Of a stretch of 37,904 nt of DNA, positions 25,613 through 33,817 are shown one piece after another; within the stretch, counting starts at the first letter, position 1, and the number at the start of each line of letters is the position of its first letter. This stretch comes from Clostridia bacterium (GTDB taxonomy: Bacteria; Bacillota; Clostridia; Lachnospirales; Lachnospiraceae). The stretch lies in contig BNZC01000012.1 in the NCBI GenBank assembly GCA_026000755.1, positions 1 through 37,904 of the forward strand, given 5' to 3'. The notes under the pieces are model-generated. The model searched no databases and was not told where the DNA came from. It saw only the letters and a program-made list of their open reading frames with translations. Made by a program: the position numbers and the translations under genes.

Positions 25613-26407
25613 TTAAAAATCTTTCAAATCAGCCGCTCGTCTTTCCGCAAATGCGGTCATACCTTCTTTCTGATCAGAATAAGCAAACAATTCACCAAAT
25701 AATTTTGCTTCCAGCGCAACGGCAGCTTTAATGTCTAAATCATAACCCTCATTGATGGCTTTCTTGGCAACAGAAACCGCATGACTGGCCTTACCCAGAA
25801 TCTTAGTGGCTATTTTTTTTGCAGTATCAAGGAGTTCTTCCTTGGGAACCACTTTATTGACTAAGCCAATGCGGTAAGCTTCCGCCGCATCAATGTTATC
25901 GCAGGTAAAAATCAGCTCTTTTGCACGACCGGCACCAATCAGACGAGCCAGTCTTTGCGTTCCGCCAAATCCGGGAATAATGCCAAGACCAACCTCCGGC
26001 TGTGCAAAGCTAGCATTATCCGCCGCAACACGAATATCACAGGACATGGCAATCTCACAACCGCCACCTAAAGCAAAACCGTTTACTGCGGCAATAGTGA
26101 CTTGGCGCATATTCTGCAAACGGAAGAAAGGACTTGCTGCCCGCAAAGCAAAGGCTGTTGCCTCTTCCGGACTTAAATTTACCATTTCAGAAATATCTGC
26201 TCCGGCAACAAAAGACTTGTAGGGATTATCTTTTTTGTCGGGACCGCCTGTTAAAATCAAAACCTTTACATCATCACGTGCTTCGATTTCAATCAAAACC
26301 GTGTCCAATTCCTGTAAAGTTTCACTGTTTAAGGCATTTAAGGCACCCGGTCTGGTGATAGAAAGTACGGCAATTTCATTTTCCACTTCCAAATGTAGAT
26401 TGTTCAT
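25613..26407 (-). CDS. crt: 3-hydroxybutyryl-CoA dehydratase (crotonase)
   Basis: A 264-residue enoyl-CoA hydratase/isomerase-family enzyme, very like clostridial Crt, which hydrates crotonyl-CoA or dehydrates 3-hydroxybutyryl-CoA in butyrate-type metabolism. The oxyanion-hole and catalytic segments are visible: SFVAGADISEM, NGFALGGGCEIAMSCDIR with one catalytic Glu, and QPEVGLGIIPGFGGTQRLAR with the other. The usual partners (thl, hbd, bcd, etfAB) are not in the window. The ATG at 26407 follows AAGAGGT. The gene is bracketed by two transposable-like repeats, one 24 bp upstream of its start and one 25 bp beyond its stop. Confidence 0.92.
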   Translation of the reverse strand: MNNLHLEVENEIAVLSITRPGALNALNSETLQELDTVLIEIEARDDVKVLILTGGPDKKDNPYKSFVAGADISEMVNLSPEEATAFALRAASPFFRLQNMRQVTIAAVNGFALGGGCEIAMSCDIRVAADNASFAQPEVGLGIIPGFGGTQRLARLIGAGRAKELIFTCDNIDAAEAYRIGLVNKVVPKEELLDTAKKIATKILGKASHAVSVAKKAINEGYDLDIKAAVALEAKLFGELFAYSDQKEGMTAFAERRAADLKDF

Positions 26408-26431
26408 GTAATACCTCTCTTTCTTAAATTA

Positions 26432-26563
26432 GTTACTGTTCAGAGGGAACCTCTGAACGTAACGATTATGCACACAAATCGCAGAAAACGCAATTTGGCA
26501 CATGAGAAACTCGGGTTTTTCTGCGAAAAACACCTCGCGGAACGGTTATGTGTAAACTGTAAC
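26432..26563. mobile_element. MITE-like element with 8-bp target duplication (C/D type, short form)
   Basis: A 132-bp element from GTTACTGTTCAGAGG to GTAAACTGTAAC, flanked by the exact octamer TTAAATTA (26424-26431 and 26564-26571). The left end is a hairpin (GTTAC, GTTCAGAGG and their complements, GAA loop) followed by TTATGCAC as in the 25401 copy. On the minus strand it carries TTGCGT, 17 bp and CATAAT (-10 at 26470-26465), a possible promoter toward the crotonase. It sits between the 39-residue membrane peptide and crt, so it may have split an operon. Confidence 0.9.
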
Positions 26564-26573
26564 TTAAATTATA

Positions 26574-26693
26574 CTATGCTTCCTCTCCGTCTTCCTCAGA
26601 AGCTACAGCACCACCTGCCAAGACGAAAAATACAGTAGTCACCATAACAAGAAAAACAACACCTACCACAATAGCTCCAATTAATAGCATCAT
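26574..26693 (-). CDS. 39-residue single-span membrane peptide
   Basis: A short frame beginning MMLLIGAIVVGVVFLVMVTT, continuing with a hydrophobic stretch to about residue 28, then an acidic C-terminus (SEEDGEE). GAGGTG lies about 6 bp before the ATG. Codon use and the clear membrane-plus-acidic-tail layout favour a real gene over chance. It is on the same strand as crt, with the repeat element between them. I do not recognise a family. The sequence upstream to 26819 is AT-rich and shows no other gene. Confidence 0.55.
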   Translation of the reverse strand: MMLLIGAIVVGVVFLVMVTTVFFVLAGGAVASEEDGEEA

Positions 26694-26819
26694 AGCCACA
26701 CCTCATGCTCTTTCTTTTTTAATTTTATTTCAGAATATTTCAATAAACTAATTGTAACATAGTGGAGGGAAAAAGAAAAGACAAAATTTCTGTTCCATGG
26801 TGACAAAATAAGTTAGATA

Positions 26820-26949
26820 GTTACTATTCACGGTTGATTTGAAAACGGCTACACGCTCTGCTAAAAAAGAACCTTTGCCCGAAATGCTTTAAGCGAGGGT
26901 TCTTTTTTGCAGAGCGGGCAGCCGTTTGGAGTTGAGCGTTAATAGTAAC
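26820..26949. repeat. GTTACT/AGTAAC-ended hairpin element (type A/B, short form)
   Basis: A 130-bp element from GTTACTATTCACGGTTGA to GCGTTAATAGTAAC. A long imperfect stem includes AAAAAAGAACC with GGTTCTTTTTT and CGCTCTGC with GCAGAGCG. The right half matches the 18313 element. The first 18 bp match the inverted right end of the 25401 element, linking the two types. No target duplication is seen. Its right end overlaps the 3' end of cutC, and the stem may terminate cutC transcription. Confidence 0.85.
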
Positions 26950-27676
26950 TTGCACTCTCCAAGAAACGTATATATTTCACATATTCCTTAAGACCTGCTC
27001 CGTCTATAACCTGTGAACCATCTCTTTCTATATGGTAACGCCCATGAAGCTGTGTAGTTTTTGTACACTTCAAAACCTCGGCGGCATTATTTGTGCGAAT
27101 CCCACCCCCGGGCAAAATTTCGATTTGATTTGCCGTTATATAATCCCTTAAATGCTCCGCTCCGGCAAGAGCATTTGCCTTGCGACCCGTGGTCAAAAGG
27201 CGGGTAATGCCCAAATCCTTTAGCACCGTAAGGGCGGCTATGGCATCATCTGTACAGACGTCAAATGCCATGTGAAAGACCGCTTCCCGACCTTTTTCTT
27301 GGGCAACCAGGTGAGCCAAACGTCCATTTCGCTCTTCGTCTAAACTGCCATCCTCTCGCAAAATCCCAAAAGCCAAACCCTGTGCTCCGGCTTCCAAAAT
27401 CAGTTCAGCATCCTTAAGCATTTGCTCAAATTCCAAGGAACTATAGCAAAAACCCCCTCCTCTTGGGCGAATCATGGCAATAAGCGGTATCTTAAACAGA
27501 CTTTGGCATAGCTGTACCGCTCCCAAACTAGGCGTAAGTCCTCCCAATTCCAAACCACTGTTTAATTCAATCCGATCCACTCCTGCCTCGTAGGCAAGAC
27601 GTGCATCTTCAAAACTGCCGCAACAGGTTTCTAAAGTGATTTTTCCAAATGTTAGATTTGCCGTTTCATTGTTCAT
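26939..27676 (-). CDS. cutC: CutC-family protein
   Basis: A 245-residue TIM-barrel protein of the CutC family, historically named for copper homeostasis although the biochemical role is unsettled. Family blocks seen are LETCCGSFEDARLAYEAGVD, RIELNSGLELGGLTPSLG, MIRPRGGGFCYS, FHMAFDVCTD and EILPGGGIRTNN. The ATG at 27676 has AGGAGG eight bases upstream; a longer in-frame start at 27709 would overlap the preceding gene. It follows the M32 carboxypeptidase by 10 bp in one operon. The last codons (S-Y-Y-stop) are made from the terminal repeat of the adjoining hairpin element, so the native C-terminus was probably altered by its insertion. Confidence 0.9.
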   Translation of the reverse strand: MNNETANLTFGKITLETCCGSFEDARLAYEAGVDRIELNSGLELGGLTPSLGAVQLCQSLFKIPLIAMIRPRGGGFCYSSLEFEQMLKDAELILEAGAQGLAFGILREDGSLDEERNGRLAHLVAQEKGREAVFHMAFDVCTDDAIAALTVLKDLGITRLLTTGRKANALAGAEHLRDYITANQIEILPGGGIRTNNAAEVLKCTKTTQLHGRYHIERDGSQVIDGAGLKEYVKYIRFLESASYY

Positions 27677-27686
27677 AAAAATCCTC

Positions 27687-29201
27687 CTACAACTCATACA
27701 ATGCTTCAAATTTATCCGTCAAATAACGCACATAATAGTCCGCATTAAGTGCTTCCCCACTGATTGCACGAATCAAATCCGAAGGAATCTTTATACTGCC
27801 ATAGCGGTGAATGCGCTCCCGCAACCATGCTGTGATTTTCCCAATATTTCCGGAACGGATCAACTCCTTAAGATCCAAATCTTTTTCCATTGTAGCCAGA
27901 ATCTGTGCCCCATAGGCATTGCCTAAAGAATAACTGGGGAAATAGCCAAACATTCCCGCCGACCAATGCACGTCTTGTAACACGCCGCGACTATCATCCG
28001 GAGGTGTTATGCCAAGATATTCCTGATACTTCTCATTCCAGATACGGGGCAGTTCCATCACATCGATTTCACCGTTTATCAACAGTTTTTCAATTTCATA
28101 TCGAATTATTACGTGTAGGCTATAGGTGAGTTCGTCCGCCTCCACCCGTATCAGAGAAGCCCTTGCAGAATTTGCCGCCTCATAGAACTGCTTTGCCGTT
28201 ATGTCCTTAAATTCATCGCCCACAATCGCCATGAGTTCCGGATAAATCAGTTCCCAAAAAGACAAACTGCGACCAATCATATTTTCGTAGAATCTCGACT
28301 GGGATTCGCCAATGCCCATAGAAATCCCGTTATCTAAAATAGTGTCCACAATCCCATCCATAATTCCTTGTCCGTAAATGCCGTGTCCGCACTCGTGAAT
28401 CACACTATAGAAAGAACTCAAAAATTCCGTTTCGTAGTAATGGGTCGTTATCCGAACATCATTACGCCCGAAGCTCGTGGTAAATGGGTGTGCTGACTCT
28501 CTGATTTGCCCATGCGTAAGATCAAAGCCAATCTTTTCTATCAGTAGGGCGGCTAATTTTTTCTGCTTCTTTACACTGATTGGGCGGTTCACAAAGGAGG
28601 TGTCAATTTTCTTCTTCGCCTCTGTAATCCGCTTTAGAAGTGGCACAATGGTCGCCTTCACCTTCGCAAAAAATGCATCCAGTTCGTCGGTTGTCATTCC
28701 CGGTTCGTAATCGTCCAAGAGCGTGTTGTATGGATTTCCCGTAAAGCCTCGGTAAGTAGTGAATCGTTTATTGTATGCAATAATCTGCGTAAGTGTGGGG
28801 GCAAATGCCGCAAAATCATTCTTCTGTTTCGCATTACGCCAGATCGTTTCTGCATTCGCCGTAAGTTCTTGATATGCACGCATTTCTTCTATTGGGATTT
28901 TGCGTGTGCTGTCGTAATTTTTCCTGCAAATTCGTACTGCCGCCGCCGTGATTTCGTCAAGATTATCTTGCACATCTTCCAATTCCTCAAGGGCTCTCTT
29001 CATCTCATCCGAGATACTAAGTGCAAATGCCTCACTGGAAAGTGCCGCCAAAGCCTTCGCTCGTGACTCGTTGCCTCCCTCCGGTGCACCTGTATGCATA
29101 TCCCAACTAAGCATAGATGCTCCTATGTTTAGGGACCACATTTTGTCCGTGATTGCGTACAGGGTGGTTGATTTGAATGTTTTGCTGTCGTATTCTGCCA
29201 T
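27687..29201 (-). CDS. M32-family metallocarboxypeptidase (Taq type)
   Basis: A 504-residue metallopeptidase that removes C-terminal residues from peptides. The zinc motif HExxH is present as VIHECGHGIYGQG. Other M32 blocks seen are LSWDMHTGAPEGG, GESQSRFYENMIGRS and RVEADELTYSLHVIIRYEIE (the last carrying the family Glu). The length is the family norm of about 500. A GGAGG site precedes the ATG at 29201 and a clear promoter lies 92 bp upstream. It heads an operon with cutC. With the Opp importer and M16C protease it adds to a peptide-using theme, though all three are common in Clostridia. Confidence 0.95.
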   Translation of the reverse strand: MAEYDSKTFKSTTLYAITDKMWSLNIGASMLSWDMHTGAPEGGNESRAKALAALSSEAFALSISDEMKRALEELEDVQDNLDEITAAAVRICRKNYDSTRKIPIEEMRAYQELTANAETIWRNAKQKNDFAAFAPTLTQIIAYNKRFTTYRGFTGNPYNTLLDDYEPGMTTDELDAFFAKVKATIVPLLKRITEAKKKIDTSFVNRPISVKKQKKLAALLIEKIGFDLTHGQIRESAHPFTTSFGRNDVRITTHYYETEFLSSFYSVIHECGHGIYGQGIMDGIVDTILDNGISMGIGESQSRFYENMIGRSLSFWELIYPELMAIVGDEFKDITAKQFYEAANSARASLIRVEADELTYSLHVIIRYEIEKLLINGEIDVMELPRIWNEKYQEYLGITPPDDSRGVLQDVHWSAGMFGYFPSYSLGNAYGAQILATMEKDLDLKELIRSGNIGKITAWLRERIHRYGSIKIPSDLIRAISGEALNADYYVRYLTDKFEALYEL

Positions 29202-29292
29202 AGTAAAATCCTCCGATCTCTATTTTTCTATACTGTATCATTTCTTCCCTATAACATACACATCTCCCTATGAAAAGTCACTTGTTCTAAAA

Positions 29293-29321
29293 AGTATAGC
29301 ATAGAAAGCAACTAATAACAA
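29293..29321 (-). promoter_or_regulatory. Promoter of the M32-cutC operon
   Basis: On the minus strand TTGTTA (29321-29316), a 17-bp spacer and TATACT (29298-29293). Confidence 0.65.
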
Positions 29322-29381
29322 TCAGTCCACCAAAAAAACTTGAATATTTTGAAAATAATAGTATGCTAAGAGCAAAAAGTG

Positions 29382-29390
29382 TGATATACT
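29382..29390 (+). promoter_or_regulatory. Extended -10 promoter candidate for the small acidic membrane protein
   Basis: TGATATACT fits an extended -10 (TGnTATACT); no good -35 lies 17 bp upstream. It is the best candidate in the 332-bp gap 29202-29533, which otherwise holds the divergent M32 promoter and the hairpin at 29451. Confidence 0.4.
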
Positions 29391-29450
29391 ATAAGAAGTA
29401 AGGGAATAATCATTCTTGCTTGCTAAGGCAGGAACAACAGATTTATGCTT

Positions 29451-29477
29451 ACTGTTCGGAATCGATTTCCGGATAGT
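29451..29477. repeat. Hairpin resembling a decayed GTTACTGTTC element
   Basis: ACTGTTCGGAA pairs with TTCCGGATAGT (11 pairs including two G-U) around a 5-nt loop. Flanks CTTACTGTTC and GGATAGTGAC resemble the ends of the 6526-6576 element, so it may be an old copy in the 5' leader of the next gene. Confidence 0.4.
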
Positions 29478-29533
29478 GACAATCTAATGTGAGGAATGAA
29501 ATTTATATAATTAAGAAAAGGAGCGGTTAGAAC

Positions 29534-29809
29534 ATGAACAAGGTAGAGGAATTTTTAAGCGCATCAAAGATCAACGATTTACTACACCGAAAGGAAAAAG
29601 AAGAGAAGAAATGCAAAGTCTTTACTGTATTGGCTGTAATTGGATCAATTGTGGCGGTTGCGGCAATTGCTTATGCAGTCTATCGGTTCTTTGCACCGGA
29701 TTATCTGGAAGATTTCGAGGATGATTTCGACGACGATTTTGATGATGATTTTTTCGACGATGACGATGATGAGATCCCAATAACAAGCAGCACGGCAAGC
29801 GAGAAGTAA
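29534..29809 (+). CDS. Small single-span membrane protein with an acidic tail
   Basis: A 91-residue protein. Residues 1-28 are hydrophilic and Lys/Glu-rich (KEKEEKKCK), 29-51 form one membrane span (VLAVIGSIVAVAAIAYAVY), and from about 55 the chain is an Asp/Glu/Phe tail (DFEDDFDDDFDDDFF). AAAGGAGCGG precedes the ATG. I recall similar small proteins in Lachnospiraceae but cannot name a family with confidence. The tail could bind cations or basic proteins; nothing in the sequence proves it. It converges on rpoC, with a shared terminator between them. Confidence 0.75.
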   Translation: MNKVEEFLSASKINDLLHRKEKEEKKCKVFTVLAVIGSIVAVAAIAYAVYRFFAPDYLEDFEDDFDDDFDDDFFDDDDDEIPITSSTASEK

Positions 29810-29850
29810 ATCTTGCTTTTCGTGAAACTTGATATTTCTTATCAAACAAG

Positions 29851-29888
29851 ATACCCCCTGTTTCGCAACTGTGCGAAACAGGGGGTAT
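29851..29888. terminator. Bidirectional terminator between the small membrane gene and rpoC
   Basis: A perfect 17-bp stem (ATACCCCCTGTTTCGCA and its complement) with a 4-nt loop between convergent genes, 60 bp past the rpoC stop. The flanking T runs are modest (TTGTT, and TCTTGTTTG on the other strand). Confidence 0.8.
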
Positions 29889-29949
29889 TGTTATGGCGTG
29901 ATTCTGTCAGACTCGCAAGTCAAAGACTTGGCTCATTGTTACGCACACT

Positions 29950-32900
29950 CTACTCCTCATAATTCAATTCCAAGGCACGCTCTAAATCATCATAAGCTTC
30001 CTCTTCCCTCAAATCCTCATTTTCGTCTTCAAAGTCTTCGTCCTCTTCCAGATAAATCTCGCCGTCTTCGCCATCTTCCACATCATCAAAGCCGTCATTT
30101 ACTCCATCATCCTCTTGGTCGGCATTGCTTTCATTGTGCAGATACGCTTCTTCTGATTCTTCCTCAAAATGAATCTCCGGCAACAAATTGAAATCCGAAC
30201 TCAAATGCAAATCACGGTAACGCCTCATACCCGTTCCCGCAGGAATCAGCTGACCGATAATGACATTCTCTTTTAAGCCAACCAAAGGATCGGTTTTTCC
30301 CTTAATCGCCGCTTCCGTCAAGACCTTTGTTGTTTCTTGGAAGGATGCCGCAGACAGGAAAGAGTTGGTTGCAAGGGAAGCCTTTGTAATTCCCAACATA
30401 ACCTGCTTACCCTCTGCCGGTTCTTCCTCATTTGCCAAAAGTGCCTCGTTGATTTCTTCCAGTTCCTGCACGTCTACCAAAATGCCCGGTAAAAACTTAG
30501 AATCCCCGCTTTCTTCAATGCGGATTTTCTTTAACATCTGGCGTACAATCACTTCAATATGCTTATCGTTGATTTCAACACCCTGCAAACGGTATACGCG
30601 CTGAACCTCTTGAATCATGTAATCCTGTACAGCACGCACACCTTTAATATTTAAGATGTCGTGTGGATTTACACTACCCTCGGTCAGCTCATCACCCGCC
30701 GCCAACTGTGCGCCGTCTGACACCTTAATTCTGGAACCGTAGGGAATCAGATAGGCCTTGGTTTCCCCTGTTTCCTGGTTGCTTACGATAACCTCACGCT
30801 TTTTCTTCGTATCCTTAACAGTGGCAACACCTGCAAATTCCGTAATAATCGCAAGTCCCTTGGGCTTTCTCGCTTCAAAAAGCTCCTCTACACGGGGAAG
30901 ACCCTGGGTAATATCATCCCCTGCCACACCACCGGTATGGAAAGTTCTCATGGTCAGCTGTGTTCCCGGCTCGCCGATAGACTGAGCCGCAATAATACCT
31001 ACTGCCTCACCTACCTGTACGGGCTGCCCGGTAGCCATGTTTGCACCATAGCATTTTGCACAAACACCCACATGAGAACGACAGCTTAAAATCGTACGAA
31101 TCTTGATATTCTCGATAGGATTGCCATCTTTATCCACCCCTGTTTCCATTACGGTAACGGCACGTCTTGGGGTAATCATATGATTTGCCTTTACAATGAC
31201 ATTTCCGGTGGCATCTACAATATCCTCACAGGCAAAACGTCCTGTAATACGTTCCTGTAAGCCTTCGATCTCTTCCTTACCGTCCATAAAAGCCTTGACA
31301 TACATACCGGGAACGATTCTCTCTTCGCCCTCTGTGAGTTCAAGGGATTCACAGCAATCCGCTTCCCGAATAATCAAATCTTGGGAAACATCTACAAGTC
31401 TTCTGGTCAAATATCCGGAATCGGCAGTCCGAAGAGCCGTATCCGAAAGACCCTTACGTGCGCCATGGGCAGACATAAAGTATTCCAATACGTCTAAGCC
31501 TTCACGGAAATTAGACTTAATGGGTAACTCAATGGTACGTCCTGTGGTATCCGCCATAAGACCACGCATTCCTGCCAACTGTTTGATCTGTTTATCCGAA
31601 CCACGGGCACCGGAATCCGCCATCATAAAGATATTATTATAGGAATCCAGACCCTCTAAAAGTGCCTTGGTCAGCACATCATCTGTTTCTTTCCAAGTAT
31701 CTACAACTTCCTTATAACGCTCCCCCTCGGTAATGAGTCCGCGCTTAAAGTTCCTTGCAATCTTATCAACCGTATCCTCCGCTTGCTGAATCAATTCTTC
31801 TTTCTTTGCAGGTACCGTCATATCGGAAATAGAAACCGTCATGGCAGCCTTTGTGGAATATTTGTAACCCATGGATTTAATATTATCTAAAACTTCCGCT
31901 GTACGGGTCGCACCGTGGATATTAATTACTTTTTCTAAGATTTGCTTTAAGCCTTTCTTTCCTACATGGAAATCCACCTCTAGTTTCAGCAAATCCTCCG
32001 GGGTCTTTCTCGGCACGAAGCCCAAGTCCTGGGGAAGAATTTCATTGAAAATAAAACGCCCCAAGGTAGACTCTACCCAACCGGAAACCACGGATCCATC
32101 CTCCGACCAAATCTTATCCTCACGCACCCGAATCTTGGAATGAAGGGTTAAGGCACCGTTTTCATATGCCAAGATTGCTTCATTTACACTCTTAAAGCAT
32201 TTTCCCTCGCCCAATACTCCCGGGCGTTCCTGGGTCAGGTAATAAATACCCAAGACCATATCCTGAGAGGGTACCGCAACAGGCGCACCGTCAGAGGGCT
32301 TTAAGAGGTTGTTTGGTGACAGCAGAAGAAAACGACATTCCGCCTGTGCCTCTACGGACAAGGGCAAATGCACCGCCATCTGATCACCGTCAAAATCCGC
32401 ATTGTATGCCGTACATACTAAGGGGTGAAGTTTAATCGCCTTACCCTCTACCAAAATAGGCTCAAATGCCTGAATCCCAAGCCTGTGGAGGGTAGGAGCG
32501 CGGTTTAGCATAACAGGATGTTCCTTGATAACTTCTTCCAACACATCCCATACCTCAGATTGAAGTCGTTCCACCATCTTTTTGGCACTCTTGATATTAT
32601 GGGCGGAACCATTTCCCACCAATTCTTTCATAACGAAAGGCTTAAATAACTCAATCGCCATTTCCTTGGGCAGTCCGCACTGATAAATCTTTAATTCCGG
32701 ACCTACCACGATAACCGAACGTCCCGAATAATCCACACGCTTTCCAAGGAGGTTCTGGCGGAAGCGACCGGATTTTCCCTTTAACATATCAGAAAGAGAT
32801 TTTAAGGCACGATTTCCCGGTCCTGTTACGGGACGACCCCGTCTGCCGTTGTCAATCAAGGCATCTACTGCTTCTTGAAGCATTCTTTTTTCATTTCTTA

Positions 32901-33765
32901 CAATAATGTCCGGTGCGCCAAGCTCTAAAAGTCTACGCAAACGATTGTTGCGGTTGATAATTCTGCGGTATAAATCATTCAGATCAGAGGTGGCAAAACG
33001 ACCGCCGTCTAACTGCACCATAGGACGTAAATCCGGAGGAATCACAGGTATTACATCCATAATCATCCAGTCAGGACGGTTTCCCGAACCCCGAAATGCC
33101 TCTACTACTTCCAAACGCTTGATGATTCTGGCTCGCTTTTGCCCTGTGGCGTCCTTTAAGCCGATCTGTAAATCCTCTAAATCCTTATCTAAGTCAATGG
33201 CGGAGAGCAACTCCTGTATGGATTCTGCACCCATACCCACCCGAAAATCATTGCCGTATTTCTCACGGGCTTCCTGATATTCGTTTTCCGAAAGAATCTG
33301 CTTGTGTTGTAAATCGGAGTTGCCCTTATCCAGTACAATATATGCCGAAAAATACAGCACTTTCTCTAATGTTCTGGGAGAAAGGTCTAAAATAAGACCC
33401 ATTCTGCTTGGGATTCCCTTAAAATACCAGATATGCGAAACAGGAGCCGCCAATTCAATATGCCCCATGCGTTCCCTTCTCACATTTGCTTTGGTGATTT
33501 CCACACCGCAACGGTCACAGACTACGCCTTTGTAACGGATTTTTTTGTATTTTCCGCAATGGCATTCCCAGTCCTTACTGGGTCCAAAAATCTTTTCACA
33601 AAACAAACCGTCTTTTTCGGGCTTTAAGGTTCTGTAGTTGATGGTTTCGGGCTTTTTCACCTCTCCCTTTGACCATTCCCTGACCTTTTCCGGTGAAGCT
33701 AGGCTAATGCGAATGGAATCAAAGCTAAGTGGCTGCTCTTTTTCTCTGTTATAAGTTTCTGGCAT
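29950..33765 (-). CDS. rpoC: RNA polymerase beta' subunit
   Basis: The 1271-residue largest subunit of RNA polymerase. The N-terminal zinc site ([19 protein letters not shown]), the catalytic metal motif [12 protein letters not shown], the bridge and trigger-helix region ([21 protein letters not shown]) and the second zinc site ([13 protein letters not shown]) are all present. The last 70 or so residues form a strongly acidic tail (for example [17 protein letters not shown]) beyond the normal C-terminus. It starts 52 bp after rpoB with an AGGGAGAA ribosome site. Confidence 0.98.
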   Translation of the reverse strand: MPETYNREKEQPLSFDSIRISLASPEKVREWSKGEVKKPETINYRTLKPEKDGLFCEKIFGPSKDWECHCGKYKKIRYKGVVCDRCGVEITKANVRRERMGHIELAAPVSHIWYFKGIPSRMGLILDLSPRTLEKVLYFSAYIVLDKGNSDLQHKQILSENEYQEAREKYGNDFRVGMGAESIQELLSAIDLDKDLEDLQIGLKDATGQKRARIIKRLEVVEAFRGSGNRPDWMIMDVIPVIPPDLRPMVQLDGGRFATSDLNDLYRRIINRNNRLRRLLELGAPDIIVRNEKRMLQEAVDALIDNGRRGRPVTGPGNRALKSLSDMLKGKSGRFRQNLLGKRVDYSGRSVIVVGPELKIYQCGLPKEMAIELFKPFVMKELVGNGSAHNIKSAKKMVERLQSEVWDVLEEVIKEHPVMLNRAPTLHRLGIQAFEPILVEGKAIKLHPLVCTAYNADFDGDQMAVHLPLSVEAQAECRFLLLSPNNLLKPSDGAPVAVPSQDMVLGIYYLTQERPGVLGEGKCFKSVNEAILAYENGALTLHSKIRVREDKIWSEDGSVVSGWVESTLGRFIFNEILPQDLGFVPRKTPEDLLKLEVDFHVGKKGLKQILEKVINIHGATRTAEVLDNIKSMGYKYSTKAAMTVSISDMTVPAKKEELIQQAEDTVDKIARNFKRGLITEGERYKEVVDTWKETDDVLTKALLEGLDSYNNIFMMADSGARGSDKQIKQLAGMRGLMADTTGRTIELPIKSNFREGLDVLEYFMSAHGARKGLSDTALRTADSGYLTRRLVDVSQDLIIREADCCESLELTEGEERIVPGMYVKAFMDGKEEIEGLQERITGRFACEDIVDATGNVIVKANHMITPRRAVTVMETGVDKDGNPIENIKIRTILSCRSHVGVCAKCYGANMATGQPVQVGEAVGIIAAQSIGEPGTQLTMRTFHTGGVAGDDITQGLPRVEELFEARKPKGLAIITEFAGVATVKDTKKKREVIVSNQETGETKAYLIPYGSRIKVSDGAQLAAGDELTEGSVNPHDILNIKGVRAVQDYMIQEVQRVYRLQGVEINDKHIEVIVRQMLKKIRIEESGDSKFLPGILVDVQELEEINEALLANEEEPAEGKQVMLGITKASLATNSFLSAASFQETTKVLTEAAIKGKTDPLVGLKENVIIGQLIPAGTGMRRYRDLHLSSDFNLLPEIHFEEESEEAYLHNESNADQEDDGVNDGFDDVEDGEDGEIYLEEDEDFEDENEDLREEEAYDDLERALELNYEE

Positions 33766-33817
33766 GTTTCACGGTTCTCCCTTCTAATCCATAACGTCCT
33801 AAAAAGCAGACTTTACG

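Noticed and set aside
24402..26949. CRISPR array or degenerate CRISPR
   Set aside because: Repeats are not evenly spaced, have no equal-length spacers and no cas genes are near.
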